Source of the DNA: Stygiobacter sp. RIFOXYC2_FULL_38_25
Lineage (GTDB): Bacteria; Bacteroidota; Ignavibacteria; Ignavibacteriales; Melioribacteraceae
NCBI GenBank assembly: GCA_001803165.1
Contig: MHAZ01000021.1
Span: forward strand, 124,001 to 188,000
Direction of reading: 5' to 3'
DNA length: 64,000 nucleotides
Each line of letters opens with the position of its first letter. Position 1 is the stretch's first letter. Below, one piece after another: positions 23,801-31,189 of the stretch. The notes below the pieces were generated by a model. That model was given only the letters and a program-made list of their open reading frames with translations, had not been told where the DNA came from and did not search any database. A program made the translations under genes and the position numbers.

Positions 23801-23949
23801 ATCCAGAGAAAGCCCTTTTTATCCTGGCAGATGCTGTAAATGTAGTTTTGCGAAAGACCTTGATCTATAGTTAGAAATTCGGAAGCCGTTTGAGAAAGCA
23901 AAAGAACGGGAAATAATAATATTACGAGCGTGAAGCGTAAAATTCTCAT
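20881..23949 (-). CDS. Two-component propeller sensor histidine kinase (Reg_prop, Y_Y_Y, HisKA_3)
   Basis: A 1022-residue membrane sensor. Signal peptide to about residue 20; about 14 propeller repeats (residues 25-660, with SDDGLLWIATAQGGLNCYN-like units) forming the periplasmic sensor; a Y_Y_Y domain (about 700-770, ending in DPGTYRFRVRGANSDGVWG); one transmembrane helix (about 783-803); the HisKA_3 phospho-acceptor box RIARDLHDEIGSRL; and an ATPase domain (KELMNNIVKHADA, DNGRGFD, GNGLKNIQRRI). Related proteins sense polysaccharide fragments in Bacteroidota, but those are usually hybrid kinases. This one is separate from its regulator, encoded 64 bp downstream. The ligand is unknown. Confidence 0.94.
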   Translation of the reverse strand: MRILRFTLVILLFPVLLLSQTASEFLTIDQGLSQNYIYSICQDKKGFLWIGTKDGLNRYDGYEFICYRHNPADSTSLSENNVSIVFEDSHQRLWIGTNGGGLNLYDRAKESFVQITSSADTTTLSSNYITCIFESSDGFLWVGTTDGGLNKLNPITFTVQRFIHQASNSNSVSSNYIHAISESDDGLLWIATAQGGLNCYNTKSKSFSHILPKDKDGIELKYLNDVTSLSVNKKGMVWFGTASGLNLYDTHSGKILHYPVRDSNGNPCLISNILEVNNTLYISSFQLFAAFNILEKKYTVLSEPSDKWFTNAVCKDKSDIFWLGTGGWGVMKYNPNTKMFHSTPGVFLNETFPIAVKAFHKYFSSVSNSLLNGRGTEFLPIIKTNSGEYLIATPRTGLFRIDRTGKLIERINTNPSNVPAAPVWPVSDVFEDNFGTIWIATVGGVNRYNTDKNKFTHIRLYKDKRMIPEYLNKSGAAGYPDISVTLVDHDNVFWLGTPDRGLLRYDPQKNITTTYHQEPRGNSSLSNNNILSIVEDVQNPDKYLWIGTEGGGLNHFEKATGKCEHITTDNGLPNNVVYGILTDDESNLWMSTNKGLCRFNPVSKSFKNYDVEAGLQSNEFNRREYYKAPDGKMYFGGILGYNAFYPKNIRTNNNAPQIVLTGFKLFNKLVSFKDESSPLKQSIETTEKIILEYAQNVISLEFAALEYTTPKHNLYQYKLEGFNDDWVNAGTVRQATFTNLDPGTYRFRVRGANSDGVWGKNEAAIDIIVLPPFYMTWWFKAAVILIALGIVIAVIRFMIMRRVRERIIKSEHEAAMERERLRIARDLHDEIGSRLTEIRLVSEMAKQKNVSANDVLEKLEEISSASENVVTTFSEIVWSLNPKNDSLENLASFIGQCSTEFLGKADIRCRLDFPPELPGYNIPSEVRHNIILAVKELMNNIVKHADASIASIVLSTDEEALSITVKDNGRGFDMSNVRMFGNGLKNIQRRIESIGGKVTMESVIDNGTTTRIILPLKSFQTQ

Positions 23950-24130
23950 ACAGTGAGTATACTTATAGTCATTTAGGTGTGAATTAATCTAATGGAAGAT
24001 AGACATACCCATTTTGCAGTTCAATATAAAACTAACCGGCAAAGCCGCAAAAAATATTTCTCTGCAAAAACAAAAACTCTGCCGGGTTATAAAGTTTGGG
24101 AGACACAGATAGATGCATCTCCCTAAAAAA

Positions 24131-25576
24131 CTAACGTAGTTTTTCTAAGAGATAAGTCAACAAAGAAGAAATTGAAACTCTTACTTGCTCCATCGAATCG
24201 CGCTCGCGGACTGTAACTGTTTGGTCTTCCATTGTTTGCGTATCAACAGTAATGCAGAAAGGAGTTCCAACCTCATCCATTCTTCTGTAACGTCTGCCAA
24301 CGGCGCCTTTATCATCATAAAATATTCTTAAGTATGGACGGAGATCAGCTTCAATTTTGCGCGCAACCTCCGGCATTCCATCTTTATTTACCAATGGAAG
24401 AATTGCGGCTTTAATCGGTGCAAGTTTAGGATGAAAACGAAGAACGCTTCTCATTTCTCCTTTTACTTCTTCTTCATGATAAGCATCAACCAAAAACGCC
24501 ATAAAAGAACGGCTGGCTCCGGCCGAAGTTTCAATTATGTAAGGAATGAATTTTTCTTTTGCTTCATCATCAAAATATTGCTGGTTCTTGCCGCTGTATT
24601 CTTGGTGTCTGCCTAAATCAAAATCTGTTCTGTTGTGAATTCCTTCAATCTCGCCCCATCCGAATGGAAATTCATATTCAATATCTGTCGCGTTCTTTGC
24701 ATAGTGAGCAAGTTTATCTTTTGGATGATCGTGGAAGCGCAGTTTCTCAGGTGTCATTCCTAATGATTTGTACCAAGCTATTCTTCTTTCTTTCCATTCA
24801 TCATAATGCTGTGTGTCGCTTCCCGGTTTGCAGAAGTACTGCATTTCCATCTGCTCAAACTCTCTTGTTCTGAACAAGAAATTCTTTGTGTTGATTTCGT
24901 TACGGAACGCTTTGCCAATCTGCGCAATGCCGAAAGGAAGTTTCTGACGGCTTGAGTTTTGAACATTCAAAAAGTTAACAAAAATTCCTTGCGCTGTTTC
25001 CGGACGCAAGTAAATTACATTTGCAGTATCATCAACCGGTCCCAAGAAAGTTTTGAACATAAGATTAAACTTGCGCGGCTGTGTGAATGTGCCTTTGTTT
25101 CCGCACTGTGGACAGCCAAGCAATTCCAAAAGTTTAGGGGCGTTAGTATTATCATCCAAAACTTTTTCAAATTTTTCGGAAAGGGTTCCTTCTGCTTGCA
25201 TTATCGAAGAATCTAATTCCTTTAATGCTTTCTCTTTATTCTTATCGGAAATTAATTCTGCCAAAGTATCAACTCTAAAGCGGGCTTTACACTGCTTGCA
25301 GTCAATCATCGGATCGGTAAAGTTTTCAACGTGACCGCTTGCTTCCCAAACTCGCGGATGCATAAGAATGGATGCGTCCAAACCTTCAACGTCTTCGCGG
25401 TAGGTCATTGCTTTCCACCATTCCTCTTTAACATTCTTCAAAAGTTCAACGCCTAATGGACCGTAATCCCAGCAGCCGTTTAATCCGCCATAAATTTCGG
25501 ATGATTGAAATACGAATCCTCTACGCTTTGCGAGCGATACAATTTTTTCTACTGTTTCGTTTTGTCCCTTTGCGAT
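24131..25576 (-). CDS. glyS: Glycyl-tRNA synthetase, homodimeric type, apparent AUC start
   Basis: Class II glycine-tRNA ligase of the single-chain (alpha2) type. It shows motif 2 (GKAFRNEI, RTREFEQMEMQYF), IYLRPETAQGIFVNF, a zinc-like CPQCG, the motif 3 region (GASRSFMAFLVDAY) and the anticodon-binding domain (RRYRRMDEVGTPFC to the end). The first ATG/GTG/TTG in frame is a TTG at 25441, which would cut off about 45 conserved residues. Upstream the frame continues AKGQNETVEKIVSLAKRRGF then VFQSSEIYGGL, the normal GlyRS N-terminus. The codon in the place of the start Met is ATC at 25574-25576, behind AGAGGTG. That gives 481 residues, a normal length. The start is therefore either AUC or a mutated/misread ATG. 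Confidence 0.93.
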   Translation of the reverse strand: MAKGQNETVEKIVSLAKRRGFVFQSSEIYGGLNGCWDYGPLGVELLKNVKEEWWKAMTYREDVEGLDASILMHPRVWEASGHVENFTDPMIDCKQCKARFRVDTLAELISDKNKEKALKELDSSIMQAEGTLSEKFEKVLDDNTNAPKLLELLGCPQCGNKGTFTQPRKFNLMFKTFLGPVDDTANVIYLRPETAQGIFVNFLNVQNSSRQKLPFGIAQIGKAFRNEINTKNFLFRTREFEQMEMQYFCKPGSDTQHYDEWKERRIAWYKSLGMTPEKLRFHDHPKDKLAHYAKNATDIEYEFPFGWGEIEGIHNRTDFDLGRHQEYSGKNQQYFDDEAKEKFIPYIIETSAGASRSFMAFLVDAYHEEEVKGEMRSVLRFHPKLAPIKAAILPLVNKDGMPEVARKIEADLRPYLRIFYDDKGAVGRRYRRMDEVGTPFCITVDTQTMEDQTVTVRERDSMEQVRVSISSLLTYLLEKLR

Positions 25577-25627
25577 GATACACCTCTTACTTTTTTAATA
25601 AACTTTGCTGATAATTTTTATATAAAC

Positions 25628-25990
25628 TTATTCATCTCTGTGTACAGTATCCGGTGAAAATGCCGGTAAACAAACGGCAATATATTCAGCACCATCTTCG
25701 CCGGGAGTGCTATATTGAACCCACTCACCTTTGTTTGTAATTATTGCTTGTCCCGGCAGAACATCAAAAACATTTTCTTCAGTTGTAACACGAAGCATTC
25801 CTTTTAGCACAACCGTGTATTCATCAAACTCCGGAGTTTGACCGGGTTCTACCCAGCCGCCCGGACTTTTCATCTTTGCTACGCTCAAGTCTTTGGTCCC
25901 GGAATTAACACGGCCAATAAACTCTTCAATGATTTTGGGCTTGTTGCCCGCGGCTTCAATGATAGTCGGTTTTTCAATTGTTATTGGCAT
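25628..25990 (-). CDS. Cupin-domain protein
   Basis: A 120-residue single cupin barrel with motif 1 in the PGQTPEFDEYTVVLKGMLRV region and motif 2 as VLPGQAIITNKGEWVQYSTP. The metal-binding His residues of cupin motif 1 are largely absent (PEFDEY instead of HxHxxxE), so metal binding is uncertain. It lies 51 bp upstream of the glycyl-tRNA synthetase frame on the same strand, so the two may be co-transcribed. The substrate or ligand is unknown. A dispersed-repeat-like GGAATGACGC lies just upstream of its start. Confidence 0.82.
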   Translation of the reverse strand: MPITIEKPTIIEAAGNKPKIIEEFIGRVNSGTKDLSVAKMKSPGGWVEPGQTPEFDEYTVVLKGMLRVTTEENVFDVLPGQAIITNKGEWVQYSTPGEDGAEYIAVCLPAFSPDTVHRDE

Positions 25991-26046
25991 TACTTTACCT
26001 AATAATTGTATTTCAAGATACTGGAATGACGCTGAAATTTAGGCGC

Positions 26047-26076
26047 AAATATAGTAAATGAGAAAGGAAGTTAGAA
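26047..26076. repeat. Perfect 30-bp direct repeat, left copy, bordering the TIR-like cassette
   Basis: The 30 bases starting AAATATAGTAAATGAG and ending AAGTTAGAA are identical to 27042-27071. The two copies stand 995 bp apart and enclose exactly two genes. The flanking sequences on the outer and inner sides do not match. Confidence 0.92.
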
Positions 26077-26119
26077 AGTAAGCAACCACATTAAAATGAT
26101 ATTTACCAATTGGCAGAGA

Positions 26120-26713
26120 TTAATTCTTTTCTAACTGAATAAGAATATTGGCCGCAGAAACTATTTTTTCAAATGAGAGCCGATCATAAAGAGAACGATT
26201 TGCCTTTTCGTTTTTAAGCTCTTTAGCATATTCCCAAAGTTTTTTCCAAAGATAATATACAAATGCCGGTTCGGGGTTAACCGATCTCGAATAAAAAACT
26301 CCAAGAATACACTCAATCATTCTACGCGCAGAATCGTTATGAATAAGCGGGTCCCTTCCGTTGACATCACTCAAATTTTTTTGAAGCCTATATGCTTTTT
26401 TATCCAGCATTATTATTTCGTGATTGCCTTTTAATTCTTTTATTGAATAAGCCAGCCCTAGTTCAAAGGGCATATTGAAACGAACAGGTGTTCCGGTTCG
26501 GCTCAAATCATGAACGGAAAATTTACACTGCTGAATTAAGCCAATAAGCCGGTCTAATCTGCCCTCTCCATGTTCGGGGATATGCAATACACTGCGTGGT
26601 ATTAAACCCACAGAAACCAACGAGATAATTAGTGATGTATAGCATTTTTCGTATGACTGATCGAAAGGAATGTTGATGAAAACCCATCTATTATTTTTGC
26701 TGCTAGTGGGCAT
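26120..26713 (-). CDS. TIR-like / deoxyribosyltransferase-like protein, unknown function
   Basis: A 197-residue soluble protein. It starts with a Rossmann-like strand and P-loop-like turn (WVFINIPFDQSYEKCYTSL), then LIPRSVLHIPEHGEGRLDRL, a CKFSVHDLSR segment and RFNMPFELGLAYS. The last motif resembles the N-x-x-FELG-x-A catalytic glutamate helix of TIR-like and nucleoside deoxyribosyltransferase-like NADases. I know a widespread uncharacterised family with HDLSR and RFNMPFELG but no assigned role. It overlaps a small basic gene by 11 bases, and the pair is bracketed by a perfect 30-bp direct repeat. A nucleotide-cleaving defence or toxin role is inference. Confidence 0.65.
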   Translation of the reverse strand: MPTSSKNNRWVFINIPFDQSYEKCYTSLIISLVSVGLIPRSVLHIPEHGEGRLDRLIGLIQQCKFSVHDLSRTGTPVRFNMPFELGLAYSIKELKGNHEIIMLDKKAYRLQKNLSDVNGRDPLIHNDSARRMIECILGVFYSRSVNPEPAFVYYLWKKLWEYAKELKNEKANRSLYDRLSFEKIVSAANILIQLEKN

Positions 26714-26942
26714 ATAATCTACGAATTTGAGCCGCTTTCTTTTCCGGAAGAATTTTTTTCATTTCTTTTTCTATTTCTGCATACTGTTTATCGGTAATTG
26801 ATAAGGATTTACGAATCTCTTCTGCTGTTGCAGATTCTACAAAAAAACGAAGCTTTTTTTTGTTAGCGTTCTTTTTACTGGTTTTCTTCGAATTGCGATC
26901 AGTCAGATTCTTTTTTGTTTTTATAGTCTGTGCAACGGACAT
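26703..26942 (-). CDS. Small basic partner protein of the TIR-like gene
   Basis: A 79-residue protein in two parts: a Lys/Asn-rich, probably disordered N-terminus (residues 1-30, KKTSKKNANKKK) and a helical C-terminus (FVESATAEEIRKSLSITDKQYAEIEKEM) that looks like a small helix-turn-helix. Its stop overlaps the start of the TIR-like gene by 11 bases, so they are translated together. Size, order and overlap are like an antitoxin ahead of a toxin, but the family was not recognised. GAAAGAAGAGAGAAT upstream of the ATG is a plausible ribosome binding site. Confidence 0.6.
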   Translation of the reverse strand: MSVAQTIKTKKNLTDRNSKKTSKKNANKKKLRFFVESATAEEIRKSLSITDKQYAEIEKEMKKILPEKKAAQIRRLYAH

Positions 26943-27250
26943 TTATTCTCTCTTCTTTCTAAAATTTTGTTTCAATTCTCGAGTTTATATTAACATCTTT
27001 TTGCTTTATACACAACAGTTGGATTGTTCCATCTATGTAGTAAATATAGTAAATGAGAAAGGAAGTTAGAAGATGCAAAAAATTTGCTGTAAGAATAACC
27101 ATTTGATTATTACGAATCTGATTTTCCCTAAGAACAAGAATCACTTTGGTATCTAAAGAAAGGCTGTTTATTCTTTTCAAATATTTGGCATTATAAAAAA
27201 CTAACGATTAATTTAACGCATTACTTCTCCAAATATTTTTAGGATTAGCC
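26943..27250. other. Gap between the TIR-like cassette and phoU
   Basis: 308 bp without a supported gene. It contains the right copy of the 30-bp direct repeat (27042-27071) and the AT-rich upstream region of phoU. A 73-codon reading frame on the minus strand runs across the repeat and looks accidental. Confidence 0.6.
27042..27071. repeat. Perfect 30-bp direct repeat, right copy
   Basis: Identical to 26047-26076 over 30 bp and in the same orientation. It lies about 100 bp upstream of the first gene of the two-gene TIR-like cassette. It could be an insertion scar or a recombination border. Confidence 0.92.
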
Positions 27251-27931
27251 ATGCAAGAACATTTCTCAAAGGAAGTAGAATCGTTAAAAAATAATTTAGT
27301 AAAAATGGCTTCAATTGTTGATGAGCAAGTAGAAAAAGCAATTAGAGCTCTGGAAACCGGAAATGTTGAGTTGTGCAAGGGTATTAAATCCAAAGACCTT
27401 GAAGTTGACGCATACGATAATCTAATCCAGACCGAATGCGAAAATATTCTGGCTCTTTTTCAACCGGTAGCCTCCGACTTAAGATTTATAATATCTGCGT
27501 TAATGATTAACAATCAACTTGAACGGTGCGGTGATATTGCAGTTAACATTGCACAAAGAGTGAAAAAAACCGCGGCTTATCACGATATTATTGTAGAATC
27601 GCAAATTATTGAAATGGGTAAAAACGCCCGCGAAATGGTGAAAAACGCAATTGATTCATTTATCCATGCCAGCACAGATTTAGCAAGAAAAGTTTTGGAC
27701 AGTGACGAGGTAGTTGATAATCTAAATAAATCGGCTTTCAAACATCTCATCAGCAAAATGCAATCGGATTCATCAATTATAGAACCGTGCGGTCATTTAA
27801 TTGTGTTAACAAGACAAATTGAGCGGCTTGCAGATCACGCAACAAATATTGCCGAAGATTTAGTTTTTTATGTGGATGCTCAAATTATTTCTCATAGAAA
27901 AAAACTTGAACGTTTGAACGAGGGTAATTAG
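27251..27931 (+). CDS. phoU: Phosphate signalling/transport regulator PhoU
   Basis: A 226-residue all-helical protein with two tandem PhoU three-helix units (about residues 10-100 and 115-210). Metal-contacting acidic/basic signatures are present: QPVASDLRFIISALMINNQLERCGDIAVNIA in the first, and LTRQIERLADHATNIAEDLVFYVDA in the second. PhoU links Pst transporter activity to the Pho kinase and limits phosphate uptake. It is convergent with the pst operon (7-bp gap) rather than being its last gene, so it has its own promoter. No PhoR/PhoB genes are in the window. Confidence 0.95.
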   Translation: MQEHFSKEVESLKNNLVKMASIVDEQVEKAIRALETGNVELCKGIKSKDLEVDAYDNLIQTECENILALFQPVASDLRFIISALMINNQLERCGDIAVNIAQRVKKTAAYHDIIVESQIIEMGKNAREMVKNAIDSFIHASTDLARKVLDSDEVVDNLNKSAFKHLISKMQSDSSIIEPCGHLIVLTRQIERLADHATNIAEDLVFYVDAQIISHRKKLERLNEGN

Positions 27932-27937
27932 AACTGC

Positions 27938-28711
27938 TCAACCATACTTACCGGAGATATATTCTTCGGTAAGTTTATTAGAAGGACGGGTAAATATATT
28001 TACCGTCTTATCGAATTCAATCATCTCACCCAAAAGCATATATCCGGTAAAATCAGAAACACGAGAAGCCTGCTGCATATTGTGAGTAACAATTACTATT
28101 GTGTATTCTTTCTTCAACTCAATCATCAGTTCTTCAATTTTCATTGTAGCAATCGGATCTAAAGAGGAACAAGGCTCATCCATTAAAATTACTTCGGGTT
28201 GAACGGCAAGTAATCTCGCGATGCATAACCGCTGCTGCTGATCCAAAGGTAGTTCCAAACCGGAATGATGTAGTTTATCTTTCACTTGGTCCCACAGCCA
28301 GGCTCCGCGTAAACTTTTTTCGGCAATTTCATCTAACTCTGTTTTATTTCTTACACCGGCAACACGTAATCCGTAAACAACATTATCATAAATCGAAAGG
28401 GGGAATGGATTAGGACGCTGAAAAACCATTCCTACATTTTTTCTTAGTTCTGTTACGTCGGTAGATTTGGAATATATATCAAGATTATTTATTTCGATTT
28501 TGCCGGTTATTATTACGCCCCGAATTAAATCGTTCATTCTATTTAAGCAGCGAAGTAAAGTAGATTTACCGCAGCCCGATGGTCCAATCAAAGCCGTTAT
28601 CATATTCTTTTGGGCAAGCATATCTACGGCAATCAACGCTTGAAACTTCCCGTAGAAGAGATCCAAATTCTTTATGTTAATGATGTATTCAGCCGAATTT
28701 TGCTTTTCCAT
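27938..28711 (-). CDS. pstB: Phosphate ABC transporter ATPase PstB, copy 1 (degenerate signature motif)
   Basis: A 257-residue PstB. Walker A is [10 protein letters not shown]-loop VFQRPNPFP, Walker [13 protein letters not shown] with its catalytic Glu, and the H-loop His is present ([10 protein letters not shown]). The ABC signature normally LSGGQ is replaced by LPLDQ (bases 28241-28252 encode LPLD), although the following QQRLCIAR is intact. Length and all other motifs are normal, so this is not general decay. It lies two bases downstream of a second pstB whose defects are complementary. Together they probably form a heterodimer driving PstC/PstA. Confidence 0.94.
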   Translation of the reverse strand: MEKQNSAEYIINIKNLDLFYGKFQALIAVDMLAQKNMITALIGPSGCGKSTLLRCLNRMNDLIRGVIITGKIEINNLDIYSKSTDVTELRKNVGMVFQRPNPFPLSIYDNVVYGLRVAGVRNKTELDEIAEKSLRGAWLWDQVKDKLHHSGLELPLDQQQRLCIARLLAVQPEVILMDEPCSSLDPIATMKIEELMIELKKEYTIVIVTHNMQQASRVSDFTGYMLLGEMIEFDKTVNIFTRPSNKLTEEYISGKYG

Positions 28712-28713
28712 TA

Positions 28714-29469
28714 TTATCCAAACCGTCCGGTAATGTAATCATCCGTTTCTTTTTTTAATGGCGCAGTAAATATTTGTTTAGTTGAGCCGACTTCAATCAT
28801 ATCACCTAATAAGAAGTATGCGGTGTTGTCCGAAATTCTAGCTGCTTGTTTCGTATTATTTGTAACAAGAACTATAGTGTACTTTTCTTTTAATTGATTA
28901 AGTGCATCCTCAATTTTAGAAGTAGATATCGGGTCTAACCCGGAGCTTGGTTCATCAAGTAAAATTGCTTCCGGTTCCATTGCCAAAACTCGCGCAAGAC
29001 ACAAACGCTGCTGCTGCCCGCCGGATATACGCAAGCCGGATAAATTGAGTCTGTCTTTTACTTCATTCCATAAGAATGCTTCGGTTAAACTTTTCTCCAC
29101 AAGTTCATCAAGCTTCTTTTTATCATTAACACCGGAAAGTCTTACCCCGTACACAACATTTTCATAAATACTCATCGGTAATGGAACCGGCATCGCAAAA
29201 ACAATTCCCACCTTCTTGCGTAGATTAATAACATCATAAGTTGAAGAATTGATATCAACACCATCCATCAAAACAGTTCCTTCGGTTCTACAATGTGGCT
29301 CCAATTCATTCATACGGTTTAACGCACCAAGCAATGTTGATTTACCGGAACCGGAAGGACCAATGATACCAAGAATTTTGTTGGCTTCAATTTCCAGATT
29401 TACATTGTTCAGAAATTGTTCTTTACCAAAGTAAACTGAGAGATTTTCTATTTTGAATTTGATATTCAT
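28714..29469 (-). CDS. pstB: Phosphate ABC transporter ATPase PstB, copy 2 (Q-loop and H-loop substituted)
   Basis: A 251-residue PstB paralogue. Walker A is GPSGSGKST, the signature is intact (ISGGQQQR), and Walker B is [12 protein letters not shown] with its Glu. The Q-loop Gln is replaced by Ala (VFAMPVPLP, where VFQ.PNPFP is usual). The H-loop His is replaced by Asn ([10 protein letters not shown], where VTHN is usual). Thus its own ATP site should be impaired while it can supply a good signature motif to the other subunit. It is the fourth gene of the pst operon, 13 bp after pstA. Confidence 0.94.
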   Translation of the reverse strand: MNIKFKIENLSVYFGKEQFLNNVNLEIEANKILGIIGPSGSGKSTLLGALNRMNELEPHCRTEGTVLMDGVDINSSTYDVINLRKKVGIVFAMPVPLPMSIYENVVYGVRLSGVNDKKKLDELVEKSLTEAFLWNEVKDRLNLSGLRISGGQQQRLCLARVLAMEPEAILLDEPSSGLDPISTSKIEDALNQLKEKYTIVLVTNNTKQAARISDNTAYFLLGDMIEVGSTKQIFTAPLKKETDDYITGRFG

Positions 29470-29482
29470 TTTTTATCTGAGA

Positions 29483-30319
29483 CTAACTTCTTTTTGCAAT
29501 AAAGCGGTGCATTGTATAGTAAGCTAATAAGTTCACAAAAAGTACGGCGATGATTAACGTTGCAGCAGTGCCGTAAGCGTTTTCAGATGATATGCCTTCT
29601 CTTGCTAAAATGTAAAAGTGAACCGCCATTGTTCTGGTAGAATCGAAAACCGAAGAAGGAATTCTTAATGATGATCCGGCTGTAAAAATAACTGCCGCAG
29701 TTTCTCCAATTGAACGACCAACGCTTAGCATAATACCGGTTACAATTCCGGGCAATGCGTTTGGCAAAACAACTTTTTTAACTGTTTGCCAACGGCTTGC
29801 GCCCAACGAAAAACTAACCTTTCTATATGAGTTTGGTACTGCTCTAATTGCTTCTTCCGAAGTTCTGATGATTGTAGGAAGCACCATCACTGCAAGTGTT
29901 AATCCTCCGGAAAGTATAGACCACCCTAATCCTAATGTGATAACAAAAAATATGTAGCCAAATAATCCAAAAATAATTGAGGGAATTCCAGCTAAACAAT
30001 CGGTACCGAATCTAATAACCTTTGTAATCCTTGTTTCCTTTGTGTACTCGGCAAGGTAAACCGACGTACTGATACCCAGAGGAGTGGCTATCAACAAAGC
30101 AAAAACCGGTAGAATGATTGTACCAATTAGTGTTGGAAAAATACCGCCGGCTTTACCCATCTCTTGAGGATTTTCTGTTAAGAAACTTAAGCCTAGTACC
30201 GGCAATCCTTTTTCCAGTATAAAGAAAATAATAAACACCAAAATCAAAATTGTAAAGATGGTTGCACCGGTAAGAATTGTAACTGCGCCCCACTGAGTGT
30301 ATTTAGGATTAACTCTCAT
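29483..30319 (-). CDS. pstA: Phosphate ABC transporter permease PstA
   Basis: A 278-residue inner membrane permease with six predicted helices (first at about residues 14-38). It has the ABC-permease EAA-like cytoplasmic loop (EEAIRAVPNSYRKVSFSLGASRWQTVKKVVLP) that contacts the ATPases, and the PstA signatures TPLGISTSVYLAEY and GRSIGETAAVIFTAG. It forms the channel with PstC for high-affinity phosphate import. Its start overlaps the end of pstC by four bases (30316-30319), so the two are translationally coupled. Confidence 0.95.
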   Translation of the reverse strand: MRVNPKYTQWGAVTILTGATIFTILILVFIIFFILEKGLPVLGLSFLTENPQEMGKAGGIFPTLIGTIILPVFALLIATPLGISTSVYLAEYTKETRITKVIRFGTDCLAGIPSIIFGLFGYIFFVITLGLGWSILSGGLTLAVMVLPTIIRTSEEAIRAVPNSYRKVSFSLGASRWQTVKKVVLPNALPGIVTGIMLSVGRSIGETAAVIFTAGSSLRIPSSVFDSTRTMAVHFYILAREGISSENAYGTAATLIIAVLFVNLLAYYTMHRFIAKRS

Positions 30320-31173
30320 TTCTTAGCGTTCCTATTTCTAATAGCAACGCTCGCAATCGAATTCAAAATCATAATAATGATAAAAAGAATTACACCGGTA
30401 GCAAACAAAGCTTCTCTATGCATTCCGGTAGCGTAGCTCATTTCCAAAGCTATATTTGCTGTTAATGTTCTAACAGAATCGAGCGCTGAATTGGGAATGT
30501 TAACGGAATTTCCGGCAACCATTATAACAGCCATTGTTTCACCAATTGCTCTTCCTAATCCTAAAATTATACTTGCAACTATTCCGGAACGTGCGGCTTT
30601 AATTGTAACCATGTGAGTAGTTTGCCATGTTGTAGCGCCAAGAGCTAACGAACCTTCCCGATATGATCTTGGAACTGCGAGAATTGAGTCTATCGAAATG
30701 CTAATTACTGTTGGCAAAATCATAATACCTAAAATTATACATCCGGCAAGAAGTGAAAGACCCGGACCACCAAGGTTATTTCTAATAATCGGGGCAAGAA
30801 CCATTACACCAATAAATCCATAAACAACCGAAGGAATTGCCGCCAATAATTCTATGGTGGGCTTAACAATCTTCATTATTATTGGACTTGCATACTCGCT
30901 TAAAAAGATTGCGCCGGCAATACCGAGCGGTGCTCCTACAACCATTGCCCCAAGTGTAACCCAGACTGATGACATTATCATCGGGAAAATTCCAAAATGC
31001 CCTGTGCTGGGATCCCATTCATTTGCTAAAAGGAAATTACCAACACCATAATTGAATATAAATGGAAGACCTTCGCTAAAAATAAAAAGGGCAATAAGTA
31101 ACAGCGATGAAATTGCAGACAGCGCTGTTATCATTAAAATTCTTTGAACCCCTTTTTCTCCTACTAGCTTCAC
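30316..31173 (-). CDS. pstC: Phosphate ABC transporter permease PstC
   Basis: A 285-residue permease with six predicted helices. It has the PstC features GAPLGIAGAIFLSEY, ELLAAIPSVVYGFIG and the EAA loop AVPRSYREGSLALGATTWQTTHMV, followed by LGRAIGETMAVIMVAGN. It pairs with PstA to form the phosphate translocation path. It is 16 bp downstream of pstS and overlaps pstA by four bases, giving the order pstS-pstC-pstA-pstB-pstB. Confidence 0.95.
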   Translation of the reverse strand: MKLVGEKGVQRILMITALSAISSLLLIALFIFSEGLPFIFNYGVGNFLLANEWDPSTGHFGIFPMIMSSVWVTLGAMVVGAPLGIAGAIFLSEYASPIIMKIVKPTIELLAAIPSVVYGFIGVMVLAPIIRNNLGGPGLSLLAGCIILGIMILPTVISISIDSILAVPRSYREGSLALGATTWQTTHMVTIKAARSGIVASIILGLGRAIGETMAVIMVAGNSVNIPNSALDSVRTLTANIALEMSYATGMHREALFATGVILFIIIMILNSIASVAIRNRNAKK

Positions 31174-31189
31174 TAAAAATCCTTAATAA

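Noticed and set aside
24131-25441. Glycyl-tRNA synthetase starting at TTG 25441
   Set aside because: This would remove about 45 conserved N-terminal residues, including FQSSEIYGGL; the family length fits only the upstream start.
26959-27180. 73-codon minus-strand frame in the gap before phoU
   Set aside because: It runs across the 30-bp direct repeat, is AT-rich with no recognisable domain, and has no good ribosome binding site; a chance frame.
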